A DNA stretch of 64,000 nt, from the NCBI RefSeq assembly GCF_016907545.1, contig NZ_JAFBCD010000001.1, positions 1,302,001-1,366,000 on the forward strand. The letters are read 5' to 3'. This document shows, piece by piece, positions 39,551 through 50,959 of this stretch. Made by a program: the position numbers and the translations under genes. Position 1 is the stretch's first letter. Every line of letters begins with the position of its first letter. The notes beneath the pieces are model-generated. The model saw nothing but the letters and a program-made list of their open reading frames with translations, searched no databases and was not told the origin of the DNA. This DNA is from Paenarthrobacter ilicis (GTDB lineage: Bacteria; Actinomycetota; Actinomycetes; Actinomycetales; Micrococcaceae).

Positions 39551-41219
39551 TGCGGAGCTGTGCCCGGCCTGCAAACACCCAGTCCGCCCTGGGGCCACGT
39601 TCTGCACCCAGTGCGGATCGCCTTTGAACAACAGGGGCGCCCGCAGGGAAGGCAACATCAACCACGCCCAAAAGGCCGCGCTGGAAACCGCCAACCGGCA
39701 AGGAACGCCCGATCCCGGTAGTATCTCGGTAGTGTCGGGGCCGGTGGCTCCGGCGCGCCAGACGCAAACGGGAACAACAACCACACCGGAGTCAGTTCCG
39801 GGTCCAGGGGGAGGCGGCACCATGACCACCAAGCTGGAGTTGGTGCCTGCTTCTGCGGGAAAACGCCTCGGTGCTGCGGTGCTGGACTGGCTGGGCCCCA
39901 TCGTTGTGCTGGCCACCACTTTTTCCATTGGCATAGCCGGGATCACCCAAACCCGCAAAAACGGATTCATTGTGTACGACACCGGTCTGTTGGTCCTTCT
40001 GGGCAGCATCGGACTGGGCGTCACCGTGGTCTACATCTTTGTGATCCTTGGAATGGAAGCCAAGAGCGGCACCACAGTGGGCAACAAGCTCATGGGCATC
40101 CGCAGCACTGATGCTGACGGCTATGCGCCCGGTGCAGGGGCAGTCTTCGTCCGGGGAATCATCACCGGCGGTCTGCTTCTGCTGGGTATCCTGGCGTCGG
40201 TCATCCTGTCTGCACTGGGTTTGATCAACCTGGTGATGTGGATCGGGCTTCCCTTGATGGTCCTGGGGGCAGTGTGGGCCATCCTGGTGGTGGTCTCCAA
40301 TGCATGGGATAAAGAGGGCAAGCTGCGCGGTTGGCAGGATAAGGCAGCGAAGGCACTGGTTTTTGATGTCAACGCCGGCCGTAACCCCGTGACCAGCGGC
40401 GGTATCCAGGGTCCGTACAGCTTCGCGCCCATGAACCTGCCGCCCGTGCTGCCCGTGGCCTCGCCTGTTCCCGGTGGACAGGCGAACAGCCCTGCCCGGG
40501 TATCCGCGCCCGTCGAGGCTGCTGGAACGGTTCGGCCTGCAGCCGCCGCCACGCCCCCCGCTGCAGTCATGCCCCCCGCTGCAGTGCAGCCTTCGCACGA
40601 CCCCAACCAGTGGCGCCCGCCCGCACAGCCGCGCACGCCGTCCCAAGCCACTACAGTCCAGGCTTCCCCAGCGCCAGCCCCAGCCAATTCGGCCACTCCG
40701 GTAGCGTCGGCACCCCAGGTTGTTCCGTCGGCTCCCCACGTTGTTCCGTCGGCTCCCCACGTTGTTCCGTCGGCTCCCCACGTTGTTCCGTCGGCTCCCC
40801 ACGTTGTTCCGTCGGCTCCGGGCGCGGCAGCCCACCCTGACGACGACGTTGAGCGGACCCAGATGCGGCCCGGTGCTGCGCGGGCCCTGGCCGTCCTGCG
40901 TATCAGGGTGGACGACGGCCAGGATGTCCAGCTTGGCGGCTCGGTGCTCCTGGGCCGGAATCCGGCGCCCCAGCCCGGAGAGAACGTGGAGCAGCTCCTG
41001 CCCGTGTCCGACCCCGGCCGGTCCATTTCCAAGACGCACCTGCACTTGCGCGTCGACGGCGACGGCGTGTGGGTGACGGACCGCAATTCCACCAACGGGA
41101 GCGCAGTCACCACTCCCGATGGCATCCAAACCAGGCTTCACGCCGGTGAGGCTGTCCTGGTCCGCCCCGGATCAACAGTCCACTTCGGAGACCGTTCCTT
41201 CCACCTAGGACAAGCATGA
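39540..41219 (+). CDS. Zinc-ribbon, RDD membrane domain and FHA domain protein
   Basis: A 559-residue protein with three parts. A zinc ribbon, CPACKHPVRPGATFCTQCGS, occupies residues 7-26. An RDD domain with about four hydrophobic segments lies at 95-250 (GKRLGAAVLDWLGPIVVLAT through AFVRGIITGG-like loops). A Pro/Ala-rich linker carries five tandem units of a 7-residue repeat ending in VVPS. The FHA domain is at 450-559 with GRN, SISKTHL and DRNSTNGS, the canonical phosphothreonine-binding residues. The ATG at 39540 is preferred over ATG 39531 because AAGAAGG lies 9 bases before it; it overlaps the previous stop. The protein likely docks a phosphorylated partner at the membrane. Confidence 0.88.
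   Translation: MSSDAELCPACKHPVRPGATFCTQCGSPLNNRGARREGNINHAQKAALETANRQGTPDPGSISVVSGPVAPARQTQTGTTTTPESVPGPGGGGTMTTKLELVPASAGKRLGAAVLDWLGPIVVLATTFSIGIAGITQTRKNGFIVYDTGLLVLLGSIGLGVTVVYIFVILGMEAKSGTTVGNKLMGIRSTDADGYAPGAGAVFVRGIITGGLLLLGILASVILSALGLINLVMWIGLPLMVLGAVWAILVVVSNAWDKEGKLRGWQDKAAKALVFDVNAGRNPVTSGGIQGPYSFAPMNLPPVLPVASPVPGGQANSPARVSAPVEAAGTVRPAAAATPPAAVMPPAAVQPSHDPNQWRPPAQPRTPSQATTVQASPAPAPANSATPVASAPQVVPSAPHVVPSAPHVVPSAPHVVPSAPHVVPSAPGAAAHPDDDVERTQMRPGAARALAVLRIRVDDGQDVQLGGSVLLGRNPAPQPGENVEQLLPVSDPGRSISKTHLHLRVDGDGVWVTDRNSTNGSAVTTPDGIQTRLHAGEAVLVRPGSTVHFGDRSFHLGQA
40713..40817 (+). repeat. 21-bp tandem repeat, five copies
   Basis: Five head-to-tail 21-base units of the form CCCCACGTTGTTCCGTCGGC-T; the last four are identical and the first differs in two bases (CCCCAGG). 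They encode a Pro/Val/Ser heptapeptide in the linker between the RDD and FHA domains. Because the unit length is a multiple of three, copy-number changes keep the frame and only alter linker length. Confidence 0.95.
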
Positions 41220-42130
41220 ATTCACAGCCGGCCACTCCCGCCAACACCGGACCGGTGCCCACTGGTTCAACCTACGGGCTCAGCTACGGGTACGGGACCG
41301 ACCGAGGCCTGCGGCGGGAGCTGAACGAGGATTCGTTCATCGCCTCGGATCCGGTGTTCGCTGTGGCCGATGGCATGGGCGGTCATGAAGCCGGAGAGAT
41401 CGCCAGCGGGATGTGCGTGCGCACCTTGGGGAGCGCTCCAGTGCTCTCGGCAGGTGTCCGCACAGCCTCTGCGGCTGATCTTCAGGCCTGCCTGCTGAAG
41501 GCGGATGCCGGCATCCGTGAGGCCACCGGCGCAAGAGCGGGCACCACTCTGTCCGGTGTGGTTGTGGTGGAACAAATGGGCCTGCCGTACTGGCTGGTGA
41601 TGAACATCGGCGATTCCAGGACCTACCGGCTCAGCCAAGGCGAGTTCTCACAGGTCAGCGTCGACCACTCTGAAGTCCAGGAGTTGGTGGACTCGGGCGA
41701 CATCACTCCTGAGCAGGCCGCGGTCCACCCGCGCCGGCATGTGGTCACCAGGGCGCTGGGTACCGGGGATGAAACCGAAGCCGATTTCTGGTTGTTGCCC
41801 ATCCAGGAAGGTGACCGGATCATGGTGTGCTCGGATGGGCTCAACGGTGAGCTGGGGGACGAGCACATGTTCCGGATCCTCAGCACCGTGGCGCACCCGC
41901 AGGACGCCGTGGACGCACTGATCCAGGCTGCTTTGCGCAGCGGCGGGCGGGACAACGTCACGGTGATTGTGGTGGACGCCAAGAACGTCATGAACGACGC
42001 CGGTATCGCCACCACCGCGCCCCGGCCGGAAGTCTCCTCCGAGGTTGAGGAAGACACCCTTCCGCGGGCCTGGGTCAACGGTGTGGAGCAGACGAACAAT
42101 GCGGACCAGGAGGATGGCGATGAGCGGTAA
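41216..42130 (+). CDS. PP2C-family Ser/Thr protein phosphatase
   Basis: A 304-residue phosphatase of the PstP/PrpC type. The metal-binding motifs are all present: ELNEDSFIASDPVFAVADGM followed by GGHEAGEIAS, NIGDSRTYRL, VCSDGLNGEL, and SGGRDNVTVIVVDAKN at about residue 240. It should remove phosphate from Ser/Thr residues of targets of the kinase encoded two genes downstream, and reset FHA-dependent binding. It starts at ATG 41216, overlapping the RDD-FHA gene by 4 bases, and its end overlaps the next FHA gene, so it is part of the coupled run. Confidence 0.95.
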   Translation: MNSQPATPANTGPVPTGSTYGLSYGYGTDRGLRRELNEDSFIASDPVFAVADGMGGHEAGEIASGMCVRTLGSAPVLSAGVRTASAADLQACLLKADAGIREATGARAGTTLSGVVVVEQMGLPYWLVMNIGDSRTYRLSQGEFSQVSVDHSEVQELVDSGDITPEQAAVHPRRHVVTRALGTGDETEADFWLLPIQEGDRIMVCSDGLNGELGDEHMFRILSTVAHPQDAVDALIQAALRSGGRDNVTVIVVDAKNVMNDAGIATTAPRPEVSSEVEEDTLPRAWVNGVEQTNNADQEDGDER

Positions 42131-43969
42131 CCAGCCGTCGTCAGCGCGTTACCAGCAGGGCGATTGGTTCGGCGTGGTGCGTGGCGGAACTTTGGTGCTG
42201 CTGGGACCTGAAACCCCCCATGCCCTCCTTGACACTGTGTGGGACCTTCTTGCTTCGGAGCCCGAGGCCCACGAAGTCCTCCATGAGGTGACTGAGGCAT
42301 TCGGCGTCTCCCTGAGCCGCATCCCGCCTTTTGGAATCATTGATGCGAAGGACGCGCTGAGGGTGTTCCTCCGTGGAGACCTTGAACTCCTGGTCCAGCT
42401 GGAGGGCGGCCAGGAAGAGCTCACTGGACGCGATGTGACCACCTGGACTGAGCGTCGCCTCATGCACGCCCGTTCCTTCTCCGTCCGGATTGGCGGCGGC
42501 GACACCGCGCAGGTTTCCGCTGCCCTTGATACCGCTGCGGTCATGGAAAGTGCTGCACTGAACGGGCTGCCGGTGGGGGAGGGCGTCGTGCTGCTCTCCT
42601 CGATCGAGGTGGACTTGGTGGGCGGAACGGCCACGGAAGCCGCACCAATAGACGATGAACCCCAGCAGAACGCCGTTGCTCCGGAACCAGTGTCCGCCAG
42701 CGAGCCTGCGTCCGCACCCGAGCCTGTGTCCGCACCAGAGCCGGTGGCGGCAGCCGAGCCTGTGTCCGATGAGACCATGATCGGTTACCCCGAGCCAGTC
42801 GTGGAAGACGAAGCCGAGCCAGTCGTGGAAGAACCCGAGCCGGCGATGGAAGAAGACCCCGAGACCGCAGAGCAGGCGCCCGCAGAGCCGGCTGACGAAC
42901 CGGCCACGTCCGGGTCAACAGATGGCGTAGTCCACACCAGCACCACGGATATTTTGGTTCCGTCGTTGGAAAACACCACCAACTATGACCACCTGTGGGA
43001 CAAAACGGTGATGCGGAACATCGAGGACGCCGCGGTGCGCCTGGACAGCGATGGCGACGACAACCACGGGCACTCGCCCTCCGGCCAGGGAACGCCGGCC
43101 GCAGAGCCCCAGCCAGACGAATCCCAGCCAGATGAATCCCGGCCGGACGAACCACCCGCCACTTCCGCGGCGCCGCTCCCGACGTCGGCGTCCCCGGCGT
43201 CCGGCGACGTGGCCGCCCAGGGGGAGTCCGCCGTCGGACAGGTGCAGTCCGTGCAGTCCAGCGGGTTGATCGACTCCGTGCCATGGCTGCGCAGCAGCCC
43301 TGTTGGGCCGGCCGCCGGTGCCTCACCCGCGGCGCCGGTGAGTATGGGCAGCGCCCCCCAGGTCCCATCGGTCTGGCCGCCCGCGGTTCCGGCCCAACCG
43401 CAGGTGAACGACGCGGAGGACGCCGATCATGATGGGCAGACCATCATGAAGAGCAGCCTCCCGGTGGAAGGGGGCCCGGTCAACACACCGGCCGCAGATA
43501 CCGAAGCCCAGCAGGGTCCCAGTGTCCTGGCCCGGGTGTGCTCCCAAGGCCACGCAAACCCGCCTACCTACCCCCAATGCTCGGTGTGCGGGATTTCACT
43601 GTCCGGTGACGCCGTGCACGTCCCGCGCCCCAGGTTGGGCCGGATGCGTTTGTCCACCGGGGAATTGATTGACCTGGACCGCTCGCTCATCATCGGCAGG
43701 CAGCCGTCGGTTTCCAGGGTCCAGGGCGGCACCATGCCGCGACTTGTCCAGGTGGAAAGCCCTGGCGGGGATATTTCCAGGTCACATGTGGAGGTCCGCC
43801 TTGAGGGGTGGCATGTGATGCTGTGCGATTTGAAAGCCACCAACGGCACTGTGCTCATCCGTGAAGGCCAGGCACCCCGCAGGCTTGCGCAGAATGAGAT
43901 GGCGATCCTGCTGGACGGCGACATTGCAGAACTGGGCGACGATATTTCGTTGCGTTTCGAGGAGATTCT

Positions 43970-43973
<4 letters not shown>
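42120..43973 (+). CDS. FHA-domain protein with novel N-terminal domain, acidic linker and zinc ribbon
   Basis: A 617-residue protein. Residues 1-170 (starting SARYQQGDWFGVVRGGTLVL) form a folded domain that I do not recognise. Residues 180-470 are Glu/Pro/Ala/Ser rich and probably disordered (SASEPASAPEPVSAPEPV). A zinc ribbon with CSQGHANPPTYPQCSVCG is at about 480, and a canonical FHA domain at 510-617 has IIGRQPS, DISRSHVEV and KATNGTVLI. The start is ATG 42120, where AGGAGG is 6 bases upstream; ATG 42114 touches that site. The coding start overlaps the phosphatase stop, and the end overlaps the kinase start. Confidence 0.86.
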
Positions 43974-45670
<1,697 letters not shown>

Positions 45671-45715
45671 CCGGCACATGAAACGAACACACACCGCACT
45701 GAGGAGGCACAGATC

Positions 45716-46420
45716 ATGGGGGATCTAGCAATAGATTTCTGTGGCGAATGGTACGAACCATCCGACGAGGACGTGTTCGACATCGGCCGCGAGGGCGACC
45801 TCGAAGTCGATGACAACCCCTACCTGCACCGGCGGTTCCTGCAGATTGCCCGGTACGACGGCATTTGGTGGCTCAGCAACGTGGGCAGCATGTTGTCCGC
45901 CACGATCGCCGACGGTTCCGGCGGAATGCAGGCATGGCTGGCTCCCGGGGCCAGGATTCCGCTGGTGTTCAGCCACACGAACGTGATCTTCACGGCCGGA
46001 CCCACTACCTACGAGTTCGCCGTGCACCTGAAAACGCCGTCCTTCCGGCATGAAGCGCGGGAGGACGATCAGGCGGGGGATACCACCATTGGCCCCGTGA
46101 TCTTTACGGACTCCCAGAAAGCCCTCATCGTCGCGTTGGCCGAGCCCATGCTTAGGCGCGAAGGCACGGGTTTCAGCGCCATTCCGTCCTCTGCCGAGGC
46201 CGCAAAACGCCTGGGCTGGGCACTGACCCGCTTCAACCGCAAACTGGACAACGTGTGCGACAAGCTGGACCGGGTGGGGGTGGTTGGCCTCCGCGGCGGC
46301 GCAGGAAAACTCGCCACCAACCGCCGTGCCCGGCTGGTAGAGCACGCAGTGACATCACACTTGGTGACCGCAGCAGACCTGCATCTCCTTGACACCACGA
46401 CTGGAGCCGACGACGCATGA
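45716..46420 (+). CDS. Divergent FHA-like protein with C-terminal winged-helix region
   Basis: A 234-residue protein. Residues 15-110 resemble an FHA domain (FDIGREGDLEVDDNPYLHRR, then SNVGSMLSATI). The usual Ser three residues before the conserved His is Pro here, so phosphothreonine binding is doubtful. Residues 130-225 are helical and resemble a winged helix-turn-helix (SAEAAKRLGWALTRFNRKLD). I do not recognise a named family. AGGAGG lies 9 bases before ATG 45716. The 3' end overlaps the large ATPase gene by 4 bases, so the product is presumably made in step with it. Confidence 0.8.
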   Translation: MGDLAIDFCGEWYEPSDEDVFDIGREGDLEVDDNPYLHRRFLQIARYDGIWWLSNVGSMLSATIADGSGGMQAWLAPGARIPLVFSHTNVIFTAGPTTYEFAVHLKTPSFRHEAREDDQAGDTTIGPVIFTDSQKALIVALAEPMLRREGTGFSAIPSSAEAAKRLGWALTRFNRKLDNVCDKLDRVGVVGLRGGAGKLATNRRARLVEHAVTSHLVTAADLHLLDTTTGADDA

Positions 46421-49400
46421 AGTTCCGCTTGACCCTGCGGCGTGACCCTGCTGAAGCAAAGGACCTCGCCGTCACGGTGGATGGCCGTGCCACGGTAGCT
46501 GACATCGCCACCGAACTGTGGATTGCCGACCCCGCCCGCAAGGGGACCGAACCGCCGTCGAACCTTTCCATCAGCGTGGACGAGGCGTTTGTTGGCGGCG
46601 GCCTGTCCGGCCATGTCCTCAGGCCAATGGACAATCTGTTGGAGTCCGGCCTGCGGCCCGGCTCCAAGGTTTCACTGGCCCAGGTCAGTGAGCAGTTCGC
46701 CACCAACGGGCACGGCGAAGGAAACAACCGTGGACCCGCCGCGGCTACCCTGCGGGTGATGTCAGGGCCCGACGTCGGACGCGAATTTTCGCTGCCTTTC
46801 GGCACCAGCTACATCGGCCGGGACAGGGACGCCGATATCCGCCTTTCAGATCCGCTGACGTCCAAGCGCCATGCGCGGATCACCGTGGGCGAAACAGTGG
46901 AAATCGTGGACACAAACTCTGCGAACGGCCTGCTGATGGACGGGCTTCCCGTCACCAGGGCCACGTTGGAGTCATCCGACACCGTCACGCTGGGCGACAC
47001 CAGCGTTGGCGTGGTCGCGTTGTCGAGAAACCACACTGGCGGACCGTCGTCGCCCTTGGTGGACTTCAACCGTTCGCCGCGGGTTTTGCCAAGGTTCGAG
47101 TCACCCAAGCGCGTTCCGCCGGCCGGACCCAAGCGACCCGAACACCAGCCGTTCCCGTACATCATGCTGGTGGCCCCGTTGCTCATGGGTGGCGTGCTGT
47201 TCGCCGTGACCCAGAACCTGCTGTCCGTCCTGTTCATGGCCATGATGCCGCTCTTTATCGTGGGCCATTATGTGGACCACAAGATGCAAAGCAAGCGGCA
47301 GGCCAAGGAAGGCCACAAGCAGTTCCAGGCCGCCATGCTGGCGTTCCGTGAAGACATTGACCGCCAGCAGAACATCGAGCGCGCCGTCCGCTTGCAGGAA
47401 GCGCCGTCCGTGAGCGACACCGTGGACGCCATCTACAAACTCGGCCCGCTGCTGTGGACCAACCGGCCCGAACACCAGCACTTCATGGGAGTGCGCTTCG
47501 GGATCGGCTCGGCTCCTTCCCGTATCCAGTTCGAAGAGCCTGGGGCCAACGAAACCGAACCCCGGTACATGCGCGAAATCCAGGAATGCCTGCAGCAGGT
47601 CCGCGTGATCGAAGGCGTCCCCATTGTCTCGCAGCTGCGCACCTCCGGCTCGTTCGGCGTGGCAGGGGATCGCAGCGTGGTGGATGACGTGGCCCGCGGC
47701 ATGGTGTTGCAGCTGGTGGCCCTCCACTCGCCGGCAGAAGTTGTCCTCACCTCGTTGACCTCGGCGCGCTCCCGCGAGCGGTGGGACTGGCTGCAATGGC
47801 TTCCCCACGTTGGCTCCGGCCACAGCCCCCTTTCCGGCGACCATTTGGCCGCCGGACCGGGCGCCGGCGCGGCATTGCTGTCCCGCCTGGAAAACCTGGT
47901 GGAAGAACGCGAGTCCATGGCCAAGGAGCCTGGTCCGCAGCTTCGTCCGGGGCTCAAGGACGAGCATGAGGAACTGCCGGGGCCCGTGGTTCCTGCAGTT
48001 CTGGTGATCGTGGAAGACGACGCTCCCGTGGACCGGGGCCGTTTGACCCGGTTGGTGGAGCGTGGTCCGGATTACGGCGTGCACATCATGTGGGTGGCGG
48101 CCAACGTGCAATCACTGCCGGCTGCCTGCCGTGACTTCCTGTCGGTGGATGGGGACCACGGCACCACCACCGGCCAAGTCCGCCTGGGCCGCCACACCTA
48201 CCCCGTCAGCTGCGAAAGCCTCGACGCCGATCTGGCCACCCAGCTGGCACGCATGATGTCGCCGCTGGTGGATGTGGGAAATCCGCTCGAGGACGATTCC
48301 GACCTCCCGCGCGCTGTCTCCTACGCCACGTTGATCGGCAAGGACCTGATGGACAAGCCGCAGGCCGTTGCCGAGCGGTGGCAGGAAAACAACTCAGTGC
48401 ACGCCACGGCAGTACCCAACCGCAAGGACAACGGAAGCCTCCGTGCCCTGGTGGGGTCCAAAGGTGTGGAACCGTTCTACCTGGACCTCAAAAACGAGGG
48501 ACCGCACGCGCTGGTAGGCGGAACCACCGGTGCCGGTAAGTCCGAGTTCCTGCAGTCCTGGGTGATGGGCATGGCTGCTGCCTACAGCCCTGACCGGGTC
48601 AGCTTCCTGTTTGTGGACTACAAGGGTGGGGCCGCTTTTGCCGACTGCCTCCACCTGCCCCACACCGTTGGCCTGGTGACGGACCTTTCGCCCCACTTGG
48701 TCCGCCGGGCTTTGACGTCCCTTCGGGCCGAGCTCCACTACCGCGAACGGCTCCTGAACCGGAAGAAAGCCAAGGACCTGCTGGCGCTGCAGCGCGAAGC
48801 TGATCCCGAGGCGCCGCCGTACCTGATCATCATTGTGGACGAGTTCGCCGCGCTGGCCACCGAGGTTCCGGAGTTCGTGGACGGAGTGGTGGATGTGGCC
48901 GCCCGAGGCCGTTCCCTGGGCCTCCACCTGATCCTTGCCACCCAGCGGCCGGCGGGTGTCATCAAGGACAACCTGCGGGCCAACACCAACCTCCGCGTGG
49001 CCCTGCGCATGGCCGATGAAGTGGACGCGGTGGACATCCTTGGTGTGCCTACCGCAGCCTACTTTGACCCCTCGATTCCCGGCCGCGGTGCCGCGAAGAC
49101 CGGTCCCGGCCGTATCCAGGGTTTCCAGACCGGATACGCCGGTGGCTGGACCACCGACAAGCCACAGCGGCCGCGGATCGACATTGTGGAAATGGCCTTC
49201 GGCTCCGGACCCGCATGGGAACCGCCCCTGGAGTCCCAGATGGAAGAAGAACCGGCGGGTCCCAACGACATCGCCAGGATGACGGAGAACATCATCCGGG
49301 CTGCTGACGTCCTGTCCATCGAACCGCCCAGGAAGCCGTGGCTCAATGAACTGGCCACCACCTACGATTTCTCCAAGCTGCCCAATCCCCGCAGTGACGA

Positions 49401-50871
49401 GCGCCTGCTGTTGGGCGTGGCTGACGACCCTGCGCACCAGGACCAGCCCACGGTGTTTTACGAGCCGGACAAGGACGGCAACATGGCCGTCTACGGCACC
49501 GGCGGTTCAGGCAAGTCAGCGGCGTTGCGCAGCATTGCCATCGCTGCTGCCGTGACTCCCCGTGGTGGTCCGGTCCACATCTACGGCATTGACTGTGGTT
49601 CTTCGGGATTGAAGATGCTGGATGGCCTGCCGCACGTTGGCGAGATCATCAACGGCGATGACGTGGAACGCGTGGGCCGGTTGTTGCGCTGGCTCAAGGA
49701 AGTGGCCGATGACAGGGCCGCCCGGTTCGCGGAAGTGCGGGCCTCCACCATTGTGGAGTACCGGCAGTTGGCCAACAGGCCTGATGAGAAGCGCATCTTC
49801 ATCCTGGTGGACGGCATGTCCGCGTTCCGTGAAGGATACGAGTACAGCAAGCTTTCTGCGCTGTGGGACATCTTCCTGACCCTTGCCACGGATGGGCGGC
49901 CCCTGGGTATCCACTTGGTTGTCAGCGGAGACCGCACCAACTCGGTACCGGCGTCGTTGCTGGCCTCAATCCAGAAGCGCCTGGTCCTGCGCCTCAGCTC
50001 CGAAGACGACTACATGACACTGGATGTGCCCAAAGACGTCCTCAATGCAGCGTCACCCCCGGGCCGTGGATTGCTGGATGGTTTGGAAGTCCAGCTCGCC
50101 GTTCTTGGCGGCAACTCCAACCTGGCCTTGCAGGCCCGTGAAGTGGTCAAGCTCAGCCAGGCCATGGTCAGGCAGGGCCTGGAACCTGCACCCCAGATCC
50201 AGCGTCTGCCCGAACTGGTGGATCTGGACATCCTGCCCAGTGGCTCCACCGACAACCCGGTCATTGGCGTGGACGACGAAACACTCGGCCCAGCCGCGAT
50301 CGCAGCCAAGGGTTCCTTGCTGCTGGCCGGTCCTCCGGGCGCCGGACGCACTGTGGCCTTGGTGACCCTGGCATACGCACTGAAGCGGTCCAACCCGCGG
50401 ACGGACCTGATCTACATCGGATCCCGCCGGTCCACGGTAGCCAACCTGAATCTTTGGAGCAGGTCCCTGGTGGGACCGGACGAGGTTTCGGACGTCATTG
50501 ATGACCTGATCGACAAAGCATCGGACAACCCTGGAACCATGGCCATCTTCATTGAGGGCCTCACCGAGTTCACCGATACCCTGGCGGAATCGGGCGTGGG
50601 CCGGCTGGTCACCGCCGCCATCAAGGCGGATCAGTGGGTTGTTGGTGAGTCTGAAACGTCCACGTGGTCACAGGCATGGTCACTGGCGCAACCGTTCAAA
50701 TCGGGTCGTCGGGGACTCCTGCTCAACCCGGGGGATGTGGAGGGCGATACGCTGCTCAACACCTCCCTGGGACGCATCAGCCCGGACTTCATTCCGGGCC
50801 GCGGCTACATCGTTGGGCGCGGAAAAGTCAGGAAGCTGCAGATCGCCATGCCGCCGGAGAACCGCAGCTGA
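46417..50871 (+). CDS. FHA-containing FtsK/SpoIIIE ATPase, EssC/EccC-like type VII secretion motor
   Basis: A 1,484-residue protein. Residues 1-95 look like a ubiquitin-like (YukD-type) domain. Residues 110-205 are an FHA domain (GTSYIGRDRDADIRL, TSKRHARI, NSANGLL). Two membrane helices lie at about 246-290, and three P-loop domains follow. Domain 1 has VGGTTGAGKSEFL (about 700) and IIIVDEFAALATEV. Domain 2 has YGTGGSGKSAAL (about 1027) and FILVDGMSAF. Domain 3 has AGPPGAGRTVAL (about 1305), where Lys is replaced by Arg, so it is probably inactive. The layout matches the EssC/EccC motors that drive type VII secretion. Its start is coupled to the preceding FHA-HTH gene by a 4-base overlap. Confidence 0.92.
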   Translation: MKFRLTLRRDPAEAKDLAVTVDGRATVADIATELWIADPARKGTEPPSNLSISVDEAFVGGGLSGHVLRPMDNLLESGLRPGSKVSLAQVSEQFATNGHGEGNNRGPAAATLRVMSGPDVGREFSLPFGTSYIGRDRDADIRLSDPLTSKRHARITVGETVEIVDTNSANGLLMDGLPVTRATLESSDTVTLGDTSVGVVALSRNHTGGPSSPLVDFNRSPRVLPRFESPKRVPPAGPKRPEHQPFPYIMLVAPLLMGGVLFAVTQNLLSVLFMAMMPLFIVGHYVDHKMQSKRQAKEGHKQFQAAMLAFREDIDRQQNIERAVRLQEAPSVSDTVDAIYKLGPLLWTNRPEHQHFMGVRFGIGSAPSRIQFEEPGANETEPRYMREIQECLQQVRVIEGVPIVSQLRTSGSFGVAGDRSVVDDVARGMVLQLVALHSPAEVVLTSLTSARSRERWDWLQWLPHVGSGHSPLSGDHLAAGPGAGAALLSRLENLVEERESMAKEPGPQLRPGLKDEHEELPGPVVPAVLVIVEDDAPVDRGRLTRLVERGPDYGVHIMWVAANVQSLPAACRDFLSVDGDHGTTTGQVRLGRHTYPVSCESLDADLATQLARMMSPLVDVGNPLEDDSDLPRAVSYATLIGKDLMDKPQAVAERWQENNSVHATAVPNRKDNGSLRALVGSKGVEPFYLDLKNEGPHALVGGTTGAGKSEFLQSWVMGMAAAYSPDRVSFLFVDYKGGAAFADCLHLPHTVGLVTDLSPHLVRRALTSLRAELHYRERLLNRKKAKDLLALQREADPEAPPYLIIIVDEFAALATEVPEFVDGVVDVAARGRSLGLHLILATQRPAGVIKDNLRANTNLRVALRMADEVDAVDILGVPTAAYFDPSIPGRGAAKTGPGRIQGFQTGYAGGWTTDKPQRPRIDIVEMAFGSGPAWEPPLESQMEEEPAGPNDIARMTENIIRAADVLSIEPPRKPWLNELATTYDFSKLPNPRSDERLLLGVADDPAHQDQPTVFYEPDKDGNMAVYGTGGSGKSAALRSIAIAAAVTPRGGPVHIYGIDCGSSGLKMLDGLPHVGEIINGDDVERVGRLLRWLKEVADDRAARFAEVRASTIVEYRQLANRPDEKRIFILVDGMSAFREGYEYSKLSALWDIFLTLATDGRPLGIHLVVSGDRTNSVPASLLASIQKRLVLRLSSEDDYMTLDVPKDVLNAASPPGRGLLDGLEVQLAVLGGNSNLALQAREVVKLSQAMVRQGLEPAPQIQRLPELVDLDILPSGSTDNPVIGVDDETLGPAAIAAKGSLLLAGPPGAGRTVALVTLAYALKRSNPRTDLIYIGSRRSTVANLNLWSRSLVGPDEVSDVIDDLIDKASDNPGTMAIFIEGLTEFTDTLAESGVGRLVTAAIKADQWVVGESETSTWSQAWSLAQPFKSGRRGLLLNPGDVEGDTLLNTSLGRISPDFIPGRGYIVGRGKVRKLQIAMPPENRS

Positions 50872-50885
50872 ATTTGCCGGGGCGC

Positions 50886-50920
50886 GGGGGATGTAGGAGG
50901 ATTTTTATCAAACATCCCCC
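50886..50920 (+). terminator. Hairpin after the EssC-like gene
   Basis: GGGGGATGT (50886-50894) pairs with ACATCCCCC (50912-50920), 15 bases past the stop. The loop holds GGATTTTTATC rather than a T-tract following the stem, so it might attenuate or separate the secretion-like operon from the following gene. Confidence 0.4.
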
Positions 50921-50959
50921 AAACTTCGGGCACCCCAACGCCCGGGCTGAGGTTCTCTG

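Noticed and set aside
40713..40817. The 21-bp repeats as a CRISPR array.
   Set aside because: Units are contiguous with no spacers, in frame within a Pro-rich linker, and there are no cas genes.
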